From Argyresthia goedartella (taxonomy: Eukaryota > Arthropoda > Insecta > Lepidoptera > Argyresthiidae): 64,000 bases of DNA. Location: assembly GCA_949825045.1 (NCBI GenBank), contig OX463813.1:4960001-5024000 (forward strand), read 5' to 3'. The notes under the pieces were generated by a model, which had not been told where the DNA came from, searched no databases, and saw nothing but the letters and a program-made list of their open reading frames with translations. The position numbers and the translations under genes were made by a program. Of the stretch, positions 10,554 to 20,780 are shown one piece after another (within the stretch, counting starts at the first letter, position 1; every line of letters starts with the position of its first letter).

Positions 10554-11864
10554 TACATAGTCAGGTCATAAGTTCTGTCACATGTGCAATATGAAATAAT
10601 TTAGACATGTTTATTATTTATGTAAACATTTATATAGCAAAATGAACTTCATAAAACATAGATTCTTATTCTAATAAAGTTTATTCAAAATGACCCCCGC
10701 GATTTTGAATACAGGCCTTTATTCTGCGCGCCCAGTCGTCTATCGCAGCACGAACGAGGTCCATGTCAATATCGGCGGCTGCCTTAATCAAGGATGCCTT
10801 GAGTGACTCCAAATCAGGATGAGGCTTTGAGCAGGCCTTTTCCTCCAAGTGTTGCCATATCTTGTAATCTAACGGACTCAAATCTGGACTGGAGGAGGGC
10901 CAGTCTTCGTGCCGGATGAAGTCGATTTCACGCGCCGCCAGCCAGTCTTGTGTGCTTTTCGCTCTATGAGCTGGCGCAGAATCTTGTTGGAATACCCAGT
11001 GCCTGTTATTAAACATGGTATGAGAAACAGATTCCAAAAGGTTCTTGAGGACTATATTTTGATACACAACTGCATTAGTTTTTACGCCTTTCTCACAAAA
11101 ATGTACCTCAGTTAAGCCCCAATAAGAGACTCCCAACCAAACCATGAGCGAGGATGGAAAATGACCTCGTTGGACACGCGGAATACGGTTGCTCGCTTCT
11201 TCACTGCTGTGTGCGTACACCTTATCATTTTGTTTGTTGTAGCTCTCTTCCACGGTGAAAATTTTTTCATCCGAAAAAAGAATTTCCCGATGCTTTTTTC
11301 CCGCGTACCGCTTCAACAAAGCGCGGCATCTCTTCAGTCTCAGGTCCATTAAACGAGCGTCCAAACGATGTCCTGTTTTTCTTCGATATGCCCTAAGCCC
11401 TAAGTCTTCATTTAACACCCTTTGCACCGTGGTCCTGCTTAACCCAATCTGAAGGGCCAACAGTTTCTGCTTACGTATGGGATTTCTTTGATTTCGCGCC
11501 TTCACAGCTTTTATCCCTGCTGGAGTCCTAACAGAGCGAGGGCGACCACTTCTTGACCTGTCATCTACACTAGAGTCTTCATTGTATCGTTTTATGGTAC
11601 GATAAACGAATCTTTTGGTCATATTCAAATTTTTCAGTAAGTCGAAAATCTGAATTGGCGCGTAACCGCAACGATGCAATGCAATAACTGCGACACGGTC
11701 TTCTTTAAGTGTCCACTCCATATTTAAAAATGAGGAAAATTCTAAAAAGTACACATTTTTATTTTCATGAAAATTCGAAATTCGAATTCAATAAACTTTT
11801 TTGTGGCCAGCGTTCTAAATTCAAAAGTTTTATTGTGTGACAGAACTTATGACCTGACTGTGTA
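10554..11864 (-). mobile_element. DD37D mariner (maT-like) transposon, complete
   Basis: The 1.31-kb element is bounded by inverted repeats of about 28 bp (TACATAGTCAGGTCATAAG at the left; its complement ends at 11864). TA dinucleotides flank it at 10552-10553 and 11865-11866, the mariner target. It encodes one intact transposase on the minus strand. Confidence 0.9.
10681..11721 (-). CDS. Mariner transposase, DD37D type, intact (346 aa)
   Basis: I chose the ATG at 11721 (MEWTLKEDR), because 346 residues fits mariner length; an in-frame start 33 bases upstream exists. The N-terminal half has two helix-turn-helix regions that would bind the inverted repeats (about residues 8-45 and 65-105, separated by the GRPRS linker at 59-63). 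The catalytic triad is D151 (FSDEK), D247 (QQDSAPAH) and D285 (SPDLSPLDY). The 37 residues between the last two give DD37D, the maT signature, instead of DD34D of classical mariners. The protein would cut and paste the element at TA sites in the nucleus. No stop or frameshift is present and both ends look intact, so it may be active or recently active. A truncated relative lies at 20781. Confidence 0.93.
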   Translation of the reverse strand: MEWTLKEDRVAVIALHRCGYAPIQIFDLLKNLNMTKRFVYRTIKRYNEDSSVDDRSRSGRPRSVRTPAGIKAVKARNQRNPIRKQKLLALQIGLSRTTVQRVLNEDLGLRAYRRKTGHRLDARLMDLRLKRCRALLKRYAGKKHREILFSDEKIFTVEESYNKQNDKVYAHSSEEASNRIPRVQRGHFPSSLMVWLGVSYWGLTEVHFCEKGVKTNAVVYQNIVLKNLLESVSHTMFNNRHWVFQQDSAPAHRAKSTQDWLAAREIDFIRHEDWPSSSPDLSPLDYKIWQHLEEKACSKPHPDLESLKASLIKAAADIDMDLVRAAIDDWARRIKACIQNRGGHFE

Positions 11865-11896
11865 TAATGTCGACCTAGTAATGAGATAACAACTTT

Positions 11897-11936
11897 GTCA
11901 ATTGTTTAGTGACTCAGCTGTCACTAAACAATTGAC
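11897..11936. repeat. Perfect hairpin, 17-bp arms
   Basis: GTCAATTGTTTAGTGAC (11897-11913) and its exact complement (11920-11936) surround a 6-nt loop. It lies 32 bp from the mariner's right end; no link between the two is shown. Confidence 0.85.
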
Positions 11937-11975
11937 TGCACTACAGCCAACTTAACGGTGATGATAATTTAAAAC

Positions 11976-12317
11976 GGCTTATGTTTAAACGATTACAAAA
12001 AACGCTATTATTTTACTACCAATAAATTCGAAATGACTGCCAGAATGGATAAATGTCCACCAAATTGTGTTTGGTTAAATGATCACCAAACTTCTTTTTA
12101 TGTTTTGTGTACTTAAGTTTATGTTTTAAGTATTTTTTGTTGTTCTTACATGTTCAACGTAACACGAAGGATAAAGGGGGCTTTGCTTCGCTCACCCCCT
12201 TTACCCTTCACCTAAGCTACGGCAGTATTTTGCCCTGATATTTTTTGCAACTTATGGTGTTCATTTATCCATTTTGGGTAAGAAAGAAATATTTTGGTGA
12301 TCATTATATTTCTTGCC
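11976..12317 (+). mobile_element. Mutator-like MITE, frame i, copy A
   Basis: The 342-bp element with GGC...GCC ends is flanked by a perfect 9-bp duplication ATTTAAAAC (11967-11975 and 12318-12326). Both sides carry repeated ACCAAA-type motifs (for example GATCACCAAAC), which could be transposase-binding sites. The centre holds the shared stem-loop core (ACACGAAGGATAAAGGGGG, loop, CACCCCCTTTACCCTTCAC). A 9-bp duplication is typical of Mutator-like elements; no transposase is encoded. Confidence 0.8.
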
Positions 12318-12326
12318 ATTTAAAAC

Positions 12327-13047
12327 TGAAATGCTCTATAACTAGAAAACCAAACATTAACTTTTTTTAAAGCTTGGTAACGAGACGTTTAAGCCAAAAC
12401 ATTTAATGTTGCCACAAACACAAACTTCGGTTTATTTATTTTTTTAAATCTCGTGTGGTCTGTGGTAAAATGTTCGAACATTTCACTCATTGTCAAATTA
12501 ATGGCGCCGTTTCATTCATTCTTTCATTCAACAAGTAATTCTTTCCCGCTCAGTCCGCAGACAATATGGACATGTCCTTTATCATGTCCGCGCGAACACG
12601 GCTGTGTTACGTGTCGGACGGAACGCGGGGTGGAGTGGAGACGACATCACGACAGATCAAGGGAGATATAAAGGTAGCCCATTCATTTCCCCACCGAGGG
12701 GCACGGGTCTTTACCTGAATACCAGTAAGAGTGAGCCATTCTGTGCCACGCTGGCTCTGTGCGGGTTGATGGACGGGTGTCGGGTAAGTGGGCAACCCGA
12801 TTTATTAGGACTACTGCCACCGAGTAGCGATAGTAAACGGGACCAACAGCTTAGCATATAAAAATCGTACAAACCTTAAGTTTAAGAAGATAGAGAAGAA
12901 GAAGAAGGAAGAAGAGGAAGTTCAACAAATTTTTAATGATTTTTTTGTTACTTCTGAATTTTTCAATTTAGTTATATGTATTCACTTTACTTCATTTCGA
13001 AGCTCCACCTGTAACCCCTATGTACATGTTAACAAATAAAATTTATA
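12327..13047. other. No recognised feature
   Basis: It holds a moderately GC-rich patch (about 12560-12850) with two overlapping ORFs of 72-85 codons and no recognisable domain. It may be an old element body; nothing firm can be said. Confidence 0.35.
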
Positions 13048-13056
13048 ATAATTAAT

Positions 13057-13305
13057 TCCTAGCATTTAATCGCACATCAAAAATACTGATTTGGACAGCA
13101 AAAAAGGATCAGAAAAAACACTTTTTATGTTTCAAATATTTTTTGTGTACTCTTTTTTGTTGTTCTTGCATGTTCAACCTAACACGAAGGTAAAGGGGGC
13201 TTCGCTTCGCTGACCCCCTTTACCCTTCACCTAAGCTACCGCAGCATTTTGCCCTGATATTTGCTGTGCAAATCAGTATTTTTGATGTGCAGTTTAATAT
13301 TTCCC
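13057..13305 (+). mobile_element. Mutator-like MITE, frame ii, copy I
   Basis: The 249-bp element is flanked by a perfect 9-bp duplication ATAATTAAT (13048-13056 and 13306-13314). Its inverted ends include CGCACATCAAAAATACTGAT and are unrelated to those of frame i. The centre is the same stem-loop core as copy A (GTTCAACCTAACACGAAGG...CCCTTCACCTAAGC). Confidence 0.8.
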
Positions 13306-13629
13306 ATAATTAATATGAATATGTCGTGATATCCGAAAAGGAAGAGCCCTAGACAAAGGCCAAATAGAAACGGACACCCATCCAGTACACGTCTCGGCCA
13401 GATGTTGCTACCCGCACGATCGTTTCCGATGTGCGAAGACCACTAAGCTACGGACGCTTCAGATAGAGAGATGATGCATAAAAAATAAGGAATTTAGTGT
13501 CTCGCTTCCATACGGGGTGGCAGAGGCACAGAGATAGCTGTGGAAATGGGCTAGCTCCCTGTCACGCAAAATGGAGTATTCAATCTCTGGGTAAAGGTGG
13601 GCGAGTCAAAATATTTATGTATTATTTAC

Positions 13630-13740
13630 AATCTCCAGGTCTTGGATGTTTATTAGTATGAAGTCGCTGTGCCTAGTTGCCACGACACGGTATCCTAGTG
13701 TGGGGCCAGAAGTAATGTATGTGCCTGTTCCGGATATGTG
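13630..13740 (+). mobile_element. SINE family S3, 5'-truncated
   Basis: It has the tail half of S3 (GGTCTTGGATGTTTAT, then CACGACACGGTATCCTAG, then GTGTGGGGCCAGAAG) without the tRNA-like head. Confidence 0.6.
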
Positions 13741-13869
13741 TTCGGATGTTATCCTCTACAGGCCGCATTTCTCAACTGATTCTCATGATTTTAAATAGTT
13801 TTTTCCCGTTCATTGATTTTTTGGAAATTTTTCAAAATGGCGGAGTTGTGAGGGGGATTAAAATGGATT

Positions 13870-14345
13870 TGTAAAGACCGTGAGAGTAACAGGCTGTATA
13901 ATATTAGTGAAAAGTCGAGAGGTTGGGTTTAAGACCGCAAAATGTAGTGTACAAAGTTATTGGTGCGGCTACTTTTATACGGCTTGTGTTTAAACAATCA
14001 CCAAAAACGTTCCAATAAATTCGAGACAACCGCCAGAATTAGTAAACGATCACCAAAGTGTCTTTGGATAAATGATCAACATTTTTTTTTATGTTTTGTG
14101 TATTTAAGTATTTTTTGTTGTTCTTACATGTTCAACCTATAAAAGATAAAGGGGGCTTCGCTTCGCTCACCCCCTTTACCCTTCACCTAATTCACTGCAG
14201 TATTGTGGGCTGATATTTTCTGCAACTTTTGGTGAGGAAAAAAATATTTTGGTGGTCATTTAAATTGTTCTCCTTTTATACTCCATGCAAGTAACCAGAA
14301 GCATTCATAAGTTTGTATGTGTTATTAAAAAACAGTGTCACCTGC
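13870..14345 (+). repeat. GGAC-repeat fragment interrupted by a MITE
   Basis: The segment ending 'aaagttattggtgcggctactttta' before 13980 and the one starting 'tccatgcaagtaacc' after 14281 are adjacent in other copies of this repeat (for example 21870-21930). The Mutator-like MITE at 13981 has jumped into it. Confidence 0.7.
13981..14272 (+). mobile_element. Mutator-like MITE, frame i, copy B
   Basis: The 292-bp element starts GGCTTGTGTTTAAAC, carries the shared core, and is flanked by a perfect 9-bp duplication CTTTTATAC (13972-13980 and 14273-14281). It sits inside a GGAC-type interspersed repeat. Confidence 0.82.
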
Positions 14346-14354
14346 GAGGTCTAC

Positions 14355-15110
14355 AGTTCACATAAGACATAAGACATAAGACGTTTATTCGTAATAGGTT
14401 AGTATTACATGTCATTTGGTATTAATATCAATACAAAAATAGCAAAAATAAGTCTTAAGTAATCTTGTACAATATGTCATGGTCATCAAAAATATAAAAA
14501 ATATGTAGTTCAAATATCAAGTAAGGCTACAACCTGTAGAGGGGGCTGTAGCTAATTATAAATAAATTTTACCTAGAACGTGAGTGCGTTACGAGTTCCT
14601 CGTGGCTGTAGGGCGGCAGCTCAATAAGCCATCGCTTTAGTCTGGCTTTAAATGCCCCGGTACTTGGAGCGGATGTGATGTGCTCCGGCAATTTGTTGTA
14701 AATCGACGGACCCATCGCATGAGTCGATTTACATGTTTTCGTCAGACGGCGGGAGATTGTGACCAAATTATTGGCGTTGCGTGTTGCGCACCTATGGACA
14801 TCTTTATGGGCGCGATAGGCGTCTATGTTTTGGGGAACAGACACAGCCACCTGGAATATTACCACAGCCGGTAAAGTCAAGATATGGAGCGATTTGAACA
14901 GCGGCCTCGCGGGTGTGTCCAGGGGCGCTCGCGCGATGGCTCTTACTGCTCTCTTCTGCATCCTGAATGCGCGCTCCCAATCAGTGGCGCGCCCCCAAAG
15001 CTCTGCGCCATATTGGAGCAGAGAGTGTACGGTCGCGAAGTAGCAAGACCAAACAACCTCCTTTGGGACAGTCCACGAAAGGCGAGAGCACAGAGCCAAT
15101 AGTTATTATT
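14355..15110 (-). mobile_element. 5'-truncated LINE, 3' part
   Basis: It carries the C-terminal end of an RT ORF, a 3' UTR and a TCTTATGTCTTATG-type tail at about 14357-14376 (minus strand). A related tail (ATGTCTTATGTCTTAT) ends the fragment at 32870. Confidence 0.75.
14569..15099 (-). pseudogene. LINE RT C-terminal fragment
   Basis: The 176 codons match the post-RT region of insect LINE polyproteins: CYFATVHSLLQYGAELWG, FRMQKRAVRAIA, ARPLFKSLHILTLPAVVI, and a final GPSIYNKLPEHI...FKARLKRWL block. The endonuclease and the catalytic RT motifs are missing, as expected for incomplete reverse transcription. The stop lies near the 3' UTR start. It has no likely function. Confidence 0.75.
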
Positions 15111-15334
15111 GTTGTACATACGCCTTTGGCTACTCCATACCTCCCTTGCTCCACGCCGCAACCCCTTCTATTTCCTCACAGCAGGCTATTAATTTTTGGG
15201 CTGATCGTTCACAGAGCAGGCAATCCGACATTTTGTCATGTTGTCACAGTAGAGAGGAAAGTGTGTACGTTGCCTGAATGCAGACTGGGTAATTTTGCAT
15301 AAGATCGGTAGCCTTAATAAATAATTCTGATATA

Positions 15335-15584
15335 CAGGGTGACATTTAAGTATCTGACCATATTTTGGGGAATGAAAGTGTCCATCAATATGAGCAACTT
15401 TTCCCGAGTAACATATGTTCGCAAATGAAAAACATATTTCGTCGCTCAGTACATTGACCCGATCAGCTGATTACAAGTTTCTATGGGAGACCCATTTTTT
15501 TTTTCTGTCTCCTGGGGAAGGTTGGTCAAAATGATGGGTATTATCATTCCCTAAAATATGGTCAGCTAATTAAATGACACCTTG
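15335..15584 (+). mobile_element. MITE family Q, copy 1
   Basis: The ends are inverted: CAGGGTGACATTTAAGTATC followed by CTGACCATATTTTGGGGAAT at the left, and its complement (ATTCCCTAAAATATGGTCAG, then TAAATGACACC) at the right. Related copies are at 29832, 35350 and 36425. Confidence 0.7.
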
Positions 15585-15607
15585 ATAGGAATTTTAAATC
15601 GCTTATG

Positions 15608-15790
15608 AAAAATGGAGACCTCTGTGGCGCAGCGGTTGTGGCTCTGCGTACCATGCGAGAGGTCCCAGGTTCAATCACGGCTGGGGGGTAAAAAAATATA
15701 TCTCAGGTCTTGGATGTTTATATGTGTGTGACAGGGTATCCTAGTGTGGGGCCAAAAAAATGTATGTGCATGTATGTAAATGTTTGTTTA
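15608..15790 (+). mobile_element. SINE family S3, nearly full length
   Basis: The A box is TGGCGCAGCGGTTGTGG and the B box AGGTTCAATCA. The tail is GTCTTGGATGTTTATATGTG, then TCCTAGTGTGGGGCCA. The head is tRNA-derived, with no functional tRNA fold. Confidence 0.75.
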
Positions 15791-15954
15791 ACAATCAGAA
15801 CATAGCATAAATAAGCAATATCGCAATAAGAGACTGCGAATGTCATATAATCGTGTCCTAATTTCTAGAAGTCGTTGGAACAACACTGTCATGTCACGAA
15901 CTGTAATTTAAAGTGATTGTGATTGGTGAAACGTCAATTCGAAGAGGACCGGGT

Positions 15955-16429
15955 TGCGTCTTCTGAAAAGCCCATGGAGTACAATGCTGGGCCGCGTTGT
16001 GCCCCGCGGGCTTTTCAGAATTTCGAACCACTCGAAAAGCCAGAGCGCTACAGCGCGACGCTGCGTTGTGCCACTCGGGGGTTTTCAGAGATCAAATTGA
16101 CAGTTCATCGTCTGAGGTTAGGGTTAACGAAAGGGTGTGCGCAAAAGACTTAGAAAATTTTCTTCATCTTTTTTTTTTCCTTTTATTAAATCGTTAAGGG
16201 TTGTTCAATGCGTTAATACAAACATATGTATATTGTCAAATAAACTTTTTTCTTAGACGCGTATTTTCGACTTTTTGGACACTTTTCATAGTTCGTATTT
16301 AACTGCTGGTCGAAAAAAAAATACAAATAATGTTCTGTGAAACTAAATTCAACGCAGCGTCGCGCTGCAGCGCTCTGGCTTCTGTTGTTCAGAATTTCTA
16401 ACTGCTCGAAGCAGTTAGAAATTCTGAAC
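15955..16429. repeat. GC-rich repeat block and perfect 20-bp hairpin
   Basis: The block at 15955-16090 has repeated CTCGAAAAGCC/GGGCTTTTCAGAA-type motifs in both orientations. At 16387-16406 and 16410-16429 two 20-bp arms (GTTCAGAATTTCTAACTGCT) pair perfectly around CGA. The GCGCTACAGCGCGACGCTGC-like motif of the first block reappears inverted at about 16352-16375, so 15955-16440 may be one foldback element. Confidence 0.6.
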
Positions 16430-16458
16430 AGCTCGTCGGGACCAACGCGGGGCCCAGG

Positions 16459-16995
16459 AGGTCTGTGTTGATGATAGTGTGATGATGATGACGACCCGAA
16501 TGGCCGAGTCGGCAGTGACCCCTGCCTGGGAAGCCAAGGGTCCCGGGTTCGAGTCCCGGTGGCGGCAAATATTTGTTTGACGAGAACGGATGTTTGTACC
16601 CATGTCATGGTCATGTAGTCATGGTTGTTTATCTATCTAAGCATAATATTTATCTATATAAGTATGTATATCGTTGTCTAGTACCCAAGATACAGGGAAT
16701 CCTAGTTTGGGGCTAGATCAATGTGTGTCAATAGTGTCCAAGATATTATTATATTATATTAGTGTGTAGCGATCTTTCTAGACAGCTATCTGTTTTATTG
16801 ATGTAAACACGAAAGGTTTGGACTATCAATATTTTATCGCTATCATACAATGTGACATTTACTAAGATTATAATCTGGGGAGGAGAGAGTGAACAAAATT
16901 AACAAAATCTGTGGGAGTTTCTCTCTCCCACAGTGGTTCAATGTAGAGAAAAGGCAAAAAATGACGTTGGCTAAGTATATGTAAATATCTACAGT
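16459..16995 (+). repeat. Unnamed interspersed repeat, interrupted by SINE S2
   Basis: The sequence on both sides of the SINE (GATGATAGTGTG | TAGCGAT, then CTAGACAGCTATCTG to GCTAAGTATATGTAAATAT) matches 19995-20250 at high identity. The second copy has no SINE. Confidence 0.8.
16482..16759 (+). mobile_element. tRNA-derived SINE (family S2), with target duplication
   Basis: It carries the GGCCGAGTCGGCAGTGACC A box, the GGTTCGAGTCCC B box, the same body as 7221-7455 and an (ATT)n tail. Flanking TAGTGTG (16475-16481 and 16760-16766) is the target duplication, confirmed by the unoccupied related site near 20010. Confidence 0.88.
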
Positions 16996-17049
16996 GAAAC
17001 TGTATGTAACTGTACATAATTAGGCATTATGTATCAGTCACATAATAGT

Positions 17050-17480
17050 AGTTTATGTGACTGCTACATAATGGAGGGCATTAATACTCGAGAGTGTTTC
17101 ATAATAATATCACTCGAGAGTTTTAATGCCTAATTATGTACCGTTACATACACTAGTTTATCTACACACATATCATAAGCTTTCTTTAATGTTTTCAGGA
17201 ACAGCATGTTCGACCTGCATTCATAATTCCTTTGCACATGTTTAGCTTGTTCAGTAGTACCAACTTCACAAACAAAGTAGGGGGCGGCACGAGGCGGGCG
17301 TCGGCGTTCGAAATTTGAATGTGTAGAATGAATATGTAGAAAAATTACACATGTTGGTCATAATGTGTAATTTTTCAGATAAGAAATGAGTTTTTACCAA
17401 GTAGTTTAACATTATGCTGATCGTAACGTGCGGTTTTTGTATGCATTACAGAGGGTTTATGATACGTGTGTAGATAAACT
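17050..17480 (+). mobile_element. MITE family P, copy 3
   Basis: The inner inverted ends lie at about 17155 (TTTATCTACACACATATCA) and 17478 (ATACGTGTGTAGATAAA). The outer TTATGTGACTGCTACATAAT and CTCGAGAG blocks precede it. Confidence 0.7.
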
Positions 17481-17489
17481 ACTATTATC

Positions 17490-18110
17490 CGTTTCTTTAT
17501 TGAACACATTCACATAAACGATTATAACTAACGAGTGGAGTGTGACATGACCTACTGAGGTATACTACCTCTTTGTTTAACCTTGTTTTTTTAATTTTCA
17601 ACCTCCCATCAGTTGTATATTGCAGTGTAACCTTTTTGAAACCTTTTTCAGGGGACGTTTGATTTGATGTATGCTTTCAGGCGCCTCGATTCCGCTGGCA
17701 AAATGACAGCTCAGTGGCTATGAACAGCGCGGTTTCTGGTAGAGCGATTAAATCTAACACGCTGTTAATCTCATGTGAAACTTAGTACAAACAATCACGC
17801 GGCGCCATCTTGAAATAATCTTCGATTAATCACCAGTTACTTTTGGACCACTGTTTAAGAAACTGGGGGCTATACTCTACAGTGGGTTCCTGAGAGGCTA
17901 GAGATGATGAGGATGGTGATGGTGATGATTAGGTCTACTTAGGGTAAAACTAATAATAACGCATAGAAAATAAACTGTGCAGGCCACCCTGTACTAACTT
18001 TCTCGCATGATGCTTTCGGTGTTGTTATTTAAATAATAGTTTGTGGATATTCGTGTGCAGGCGTTTAGGAGACGTCTTAAGAAGTTCTAAGATAAAGTAT
18101 ATAGGGTCTA
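17490..18110. other. No recognised feature
   Basis: Non-coding, moderately AT-rich sequence with a GATGATGAGGATGGTGATGG patch near 17905. No repeat family or splice-like gene structure was recognised. Confidence 0.4.
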
Positions 18111-18111
18111 A

Positions 18112-18305
18112 CGAATAAACGCAATAAATGTGTTTGATTTTTATGACAATTATACCTTAAATTATCAAGTTATCCAGATTTTAGATATATACAAGATAAA
18201 CCCCAATACAAAATTTCATCCAATTCAGTTAAGTGGTTTAGGCTCTAGAGCTGACAACGGAAAACAGCCATCCATACATACATACAAACACACGCACACA
18301 GCATA
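18112..18305 (+). repeat. Duplicated segment (partner at 19207-19400)
   Basis: The block 'aaacgcaataaatgtgtttg' through 'acatacatacaaacacacgc' occurs twice with few differences. The second copy has a 7-bp gap after TTATGACAA and an extended CACACA tail (about 19378-19430). Confidence 0.85.
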
Positions 18306-18590
18306 ATGTTTAACTACTTTGTAAAAACTCATTTTTTATCTGAATATTGAACATTATGACCATAATGTGTAAATTTTCTACATATTATGAACGCCGACGC
18401 CCGCCTGCGTGCCGCCCCTACTTTGTCTGTGAAGTTGGTACTACAGAACAAGCTAAACAACTCAATGCCACAATGCCGGTCAAACATGCGGTTCCTGAAC
18501 ACATCAAAGAGAGCTTATGATATGTTTGTAGATAAAATAGTGTATGTAACTGTACATAATTAGGCATTATGTATCAGTTACATAAACTAC
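18306..18590 (-). mobile_element. MITE family P, copy 4 (inverted, truncated)
   Basis: Minus-strand match to the P body (CATGCGGTTCCTGAACACAT, ATATGTTTGTAGATAAA), continuing into the outer TACATAATTAGGCATTATGT block. The other end is lost. Confidence 0.65.
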
Positions 18591-18837
18591 TTTTTTTTTA
18601 AAGCTGTATTGAAGTGTTTGTTTATGTAGTCTATTATAATATTGTATAAGTTCAAAGTCTATGTTTCTATATTTATATATTCTTTGTACAATTAACAATT
18701 GAGTTTTCTGAATATGCAAATTCCAGTACAATAAAAAAATTATGAATTATTAATTAAGTAAGGAATACAATCTAGAAGTGGTTATCAGAGTATTTTTTTG
18801 GCTTGTGTTTAAAACAGAAAGGGAGTTACAAGCCGAA

Positions 18838-19000
18838 ATGTGGTTCTTAGGGACATCATTCTGAACTGGGACTTTATTTTTCTTATCTTAGTACATTTCG
18901 GGCCTAGCGCTCACCTGAGTTATATGGTGGAGTTGAAAATAAAGTTGCTCTCATCAAGTCGGCCCCATACTAAAAGTTGTTCAGAATGATGTCCCTTACA
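18838..19000. mobile_element. Foldback MITE family R, degraded copy
   Basis: GGGACATCATTCTGAAC at the left and GTTCAGAATGATGTCCC at the right are inverted, with ACTTTATTTTT/AAAATAAAGT inside. It is the same family as 36020-36286 and 52664-52924. Confidence 0.65.
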
Positions 19001-19206
19001 ACTACTCGACCACACAAAAATGAGCTTATTCCGCCCGCCGCCTAATATACGAGATATATGGTACTGTGTGCATATTGTATGGGAGCTACCATTTTTATAG
19101 TTTTGCGGTAATAACCGAGTATGCCATGTTATAGATAATATTAAAAGATACTATTACGAGATACTTATATACGAGAAGTTTGAAAATAAACCGTTAGTCC
19201 CCTTTT

Positions 19207-19430
19207 CAAATAAACGCAATAAATGTGTTTGATTTTTATGACAACCTTAAATTATCAAGTTATCCAGATTTTAGATATATACAAGATAACCCCCAATACA
19301 AAATTTCATCCAATTCAGTTTAGTGGTATAGGCTCTAGAGCTGACAACGGAAAACAGCCATCCATACATACATACAAACACACGCACACACACACAAAGA
19401 CACCCACACGCACACACACACATACACATT
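19207..19430 (+). repeat. Second copy of duplicated segment, with CA-rich tail
   Basis: Partner of 18112-18305. It ends in a (CACA/CACGCA)n microsatellite. Confidence 0.85.
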
Positions 19431-19773
19431 TGATTTTTCTACACTTTTTCGGACTAAGTAAACGATAGAGAAACTATCCCCATCAAAATCTCAACCTCGT
19501 TTTTATTCACGATTACAATACTTCCTTAATTTTCACTTCGTTTAACTCGAAAGTAAAAAATATTCGGATAGAACTGTCAGTTCTTTTCGATCCGTCAAAT
19601 ATTCCTGATCTTGGCTATGTTCAATATTTATATTGAGAACACATTAATGGTTATAAGTTATTATATAAGTTTATTAATAGAGTGTGTAAAACTGTTTGTT
19701 CTCTACATTAAAATAAAATAAAATATTTGGCGTTTGGAAAATCCTTTTATACAGTTAATACTAGAGATAACTA

Positions 19774-19968
19774 GTGATTAAATCGCCAAACGTTAGTGCT
19801 ACTCGGCCTCTGCCATCCCGTATGGGAAAAGGCGTGACGCTTTATGTTGATGCCAGAAATTGCATTTATAATCATACGAATAAGTATTCATCAAGGGATT
19901 ACAGAAACGGAAGAAAATGGATGACTAAACAGAATCGAAACTCCAGCGTTGTTGTTATTGAGCCGTGA
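19774..19968 (+). CDS. Hypothetical small ORF, 64 codons
   Basis: The frame MIKSPNVSATRP...GKGVTLYVDARNCIYNH...RKWMTKQNR...VVVIEP has a residue pattern loosely like a FLYWCH-type zinc finger (a VTLYVD strand, then a W), but the paired cysteines and histidines needed for zinc are absent. It may be a decayed exon or chance. No flanking exon was found and transposon sequence lies on both sides. Confidence 0.2.
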   Translation: MIKSPNVSATRPLPSRMGKGVTLYVDARNCIYNHTNKYSSRDYRNGRKWMTKQNRNSSVVVIEP

Positions 19969-19994
19969 TTAGGCGAGTGGAATTGGGTCTCAGG

Positions 19995-20250
19995 AAGTCT
20001 GTGTGGATGATAGTGTGTAGCGATTTTTCTAGACAGCTATCTGTTTTATTGATGTAAACACGACAGGTTTGGACTTTCAATATTTTATCGCTATCATACA
20101 ATGTGACATTTACAGATTATAATTAGGGGAGGAGAGAGTGAACTAATGAACAAAATCTGCGGGAGTTTCTACGCCCTTCTTCTCCCACAGTGGTCTATTG
20201 TAGAGAAGGGGCAAAAAATGACGTTTGCTAAGTATATGTAAATATATCTG
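19995..20250 (+). repeat. Unnamed interspersed repeat, SINE-free copy
   Basis: Matches 16459-16481 joined to 16767-16995, so it shows the pre-insertion state of that site. A LINE-type tail (AAAGAAATTTGACTTTGACT) follows at 20268. Confidence 0.8.
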
Positions 20251-20780
20251 ATAATATAATAAAGAAATTTGACTTTGACTTTGAACGAAAATTAAATAAC
20301 TCACGAAGTTCATAACAAACTTGAAGTCCTATTACTTCCCTCCCGGTCGGCATTTGAATGTCGTCTAAATACGTGCTAACGAGGCAACGAAATCTTCCTT
20401 CTGGCAATCAAGGCAACACATAGTACACGTACTTCTTATAGCTTAAATGTATACATCCTATGACAATTTTAATTAGGGTTCTTCACCAACTCGACACAAG
20501 AGACTGGACACACATGTGTCCGGACACACGGTGAAACTCAAAATTAGTATCACTTATTATGTCGTCATCTGGACACGCCAAGATTTTGACGCGTGTCCAC
20601 ATAGTGAAACTCAAATTAAAACACTTTTATGTTTTCGCACACTGGACACAAGTTCGCATTTTACCCGAATTTATGACAAAGTATAGTCACGCAGATTAAT
20701 TTTGAAACCAAACTAAACTACCGAATGGATTTCTCATTTTCAAAAAATGGGACTCCTGGAGGTCTACGTGCTCTTTCAAA

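Noticed and set aside
20500..20660. Cluster of TGGACAC/GTGTCCA motifs as an operator-like array
   Set aside because: Spacing is irregular, motifs are short and no gene starts nearby; probably decayed repeat sequence.
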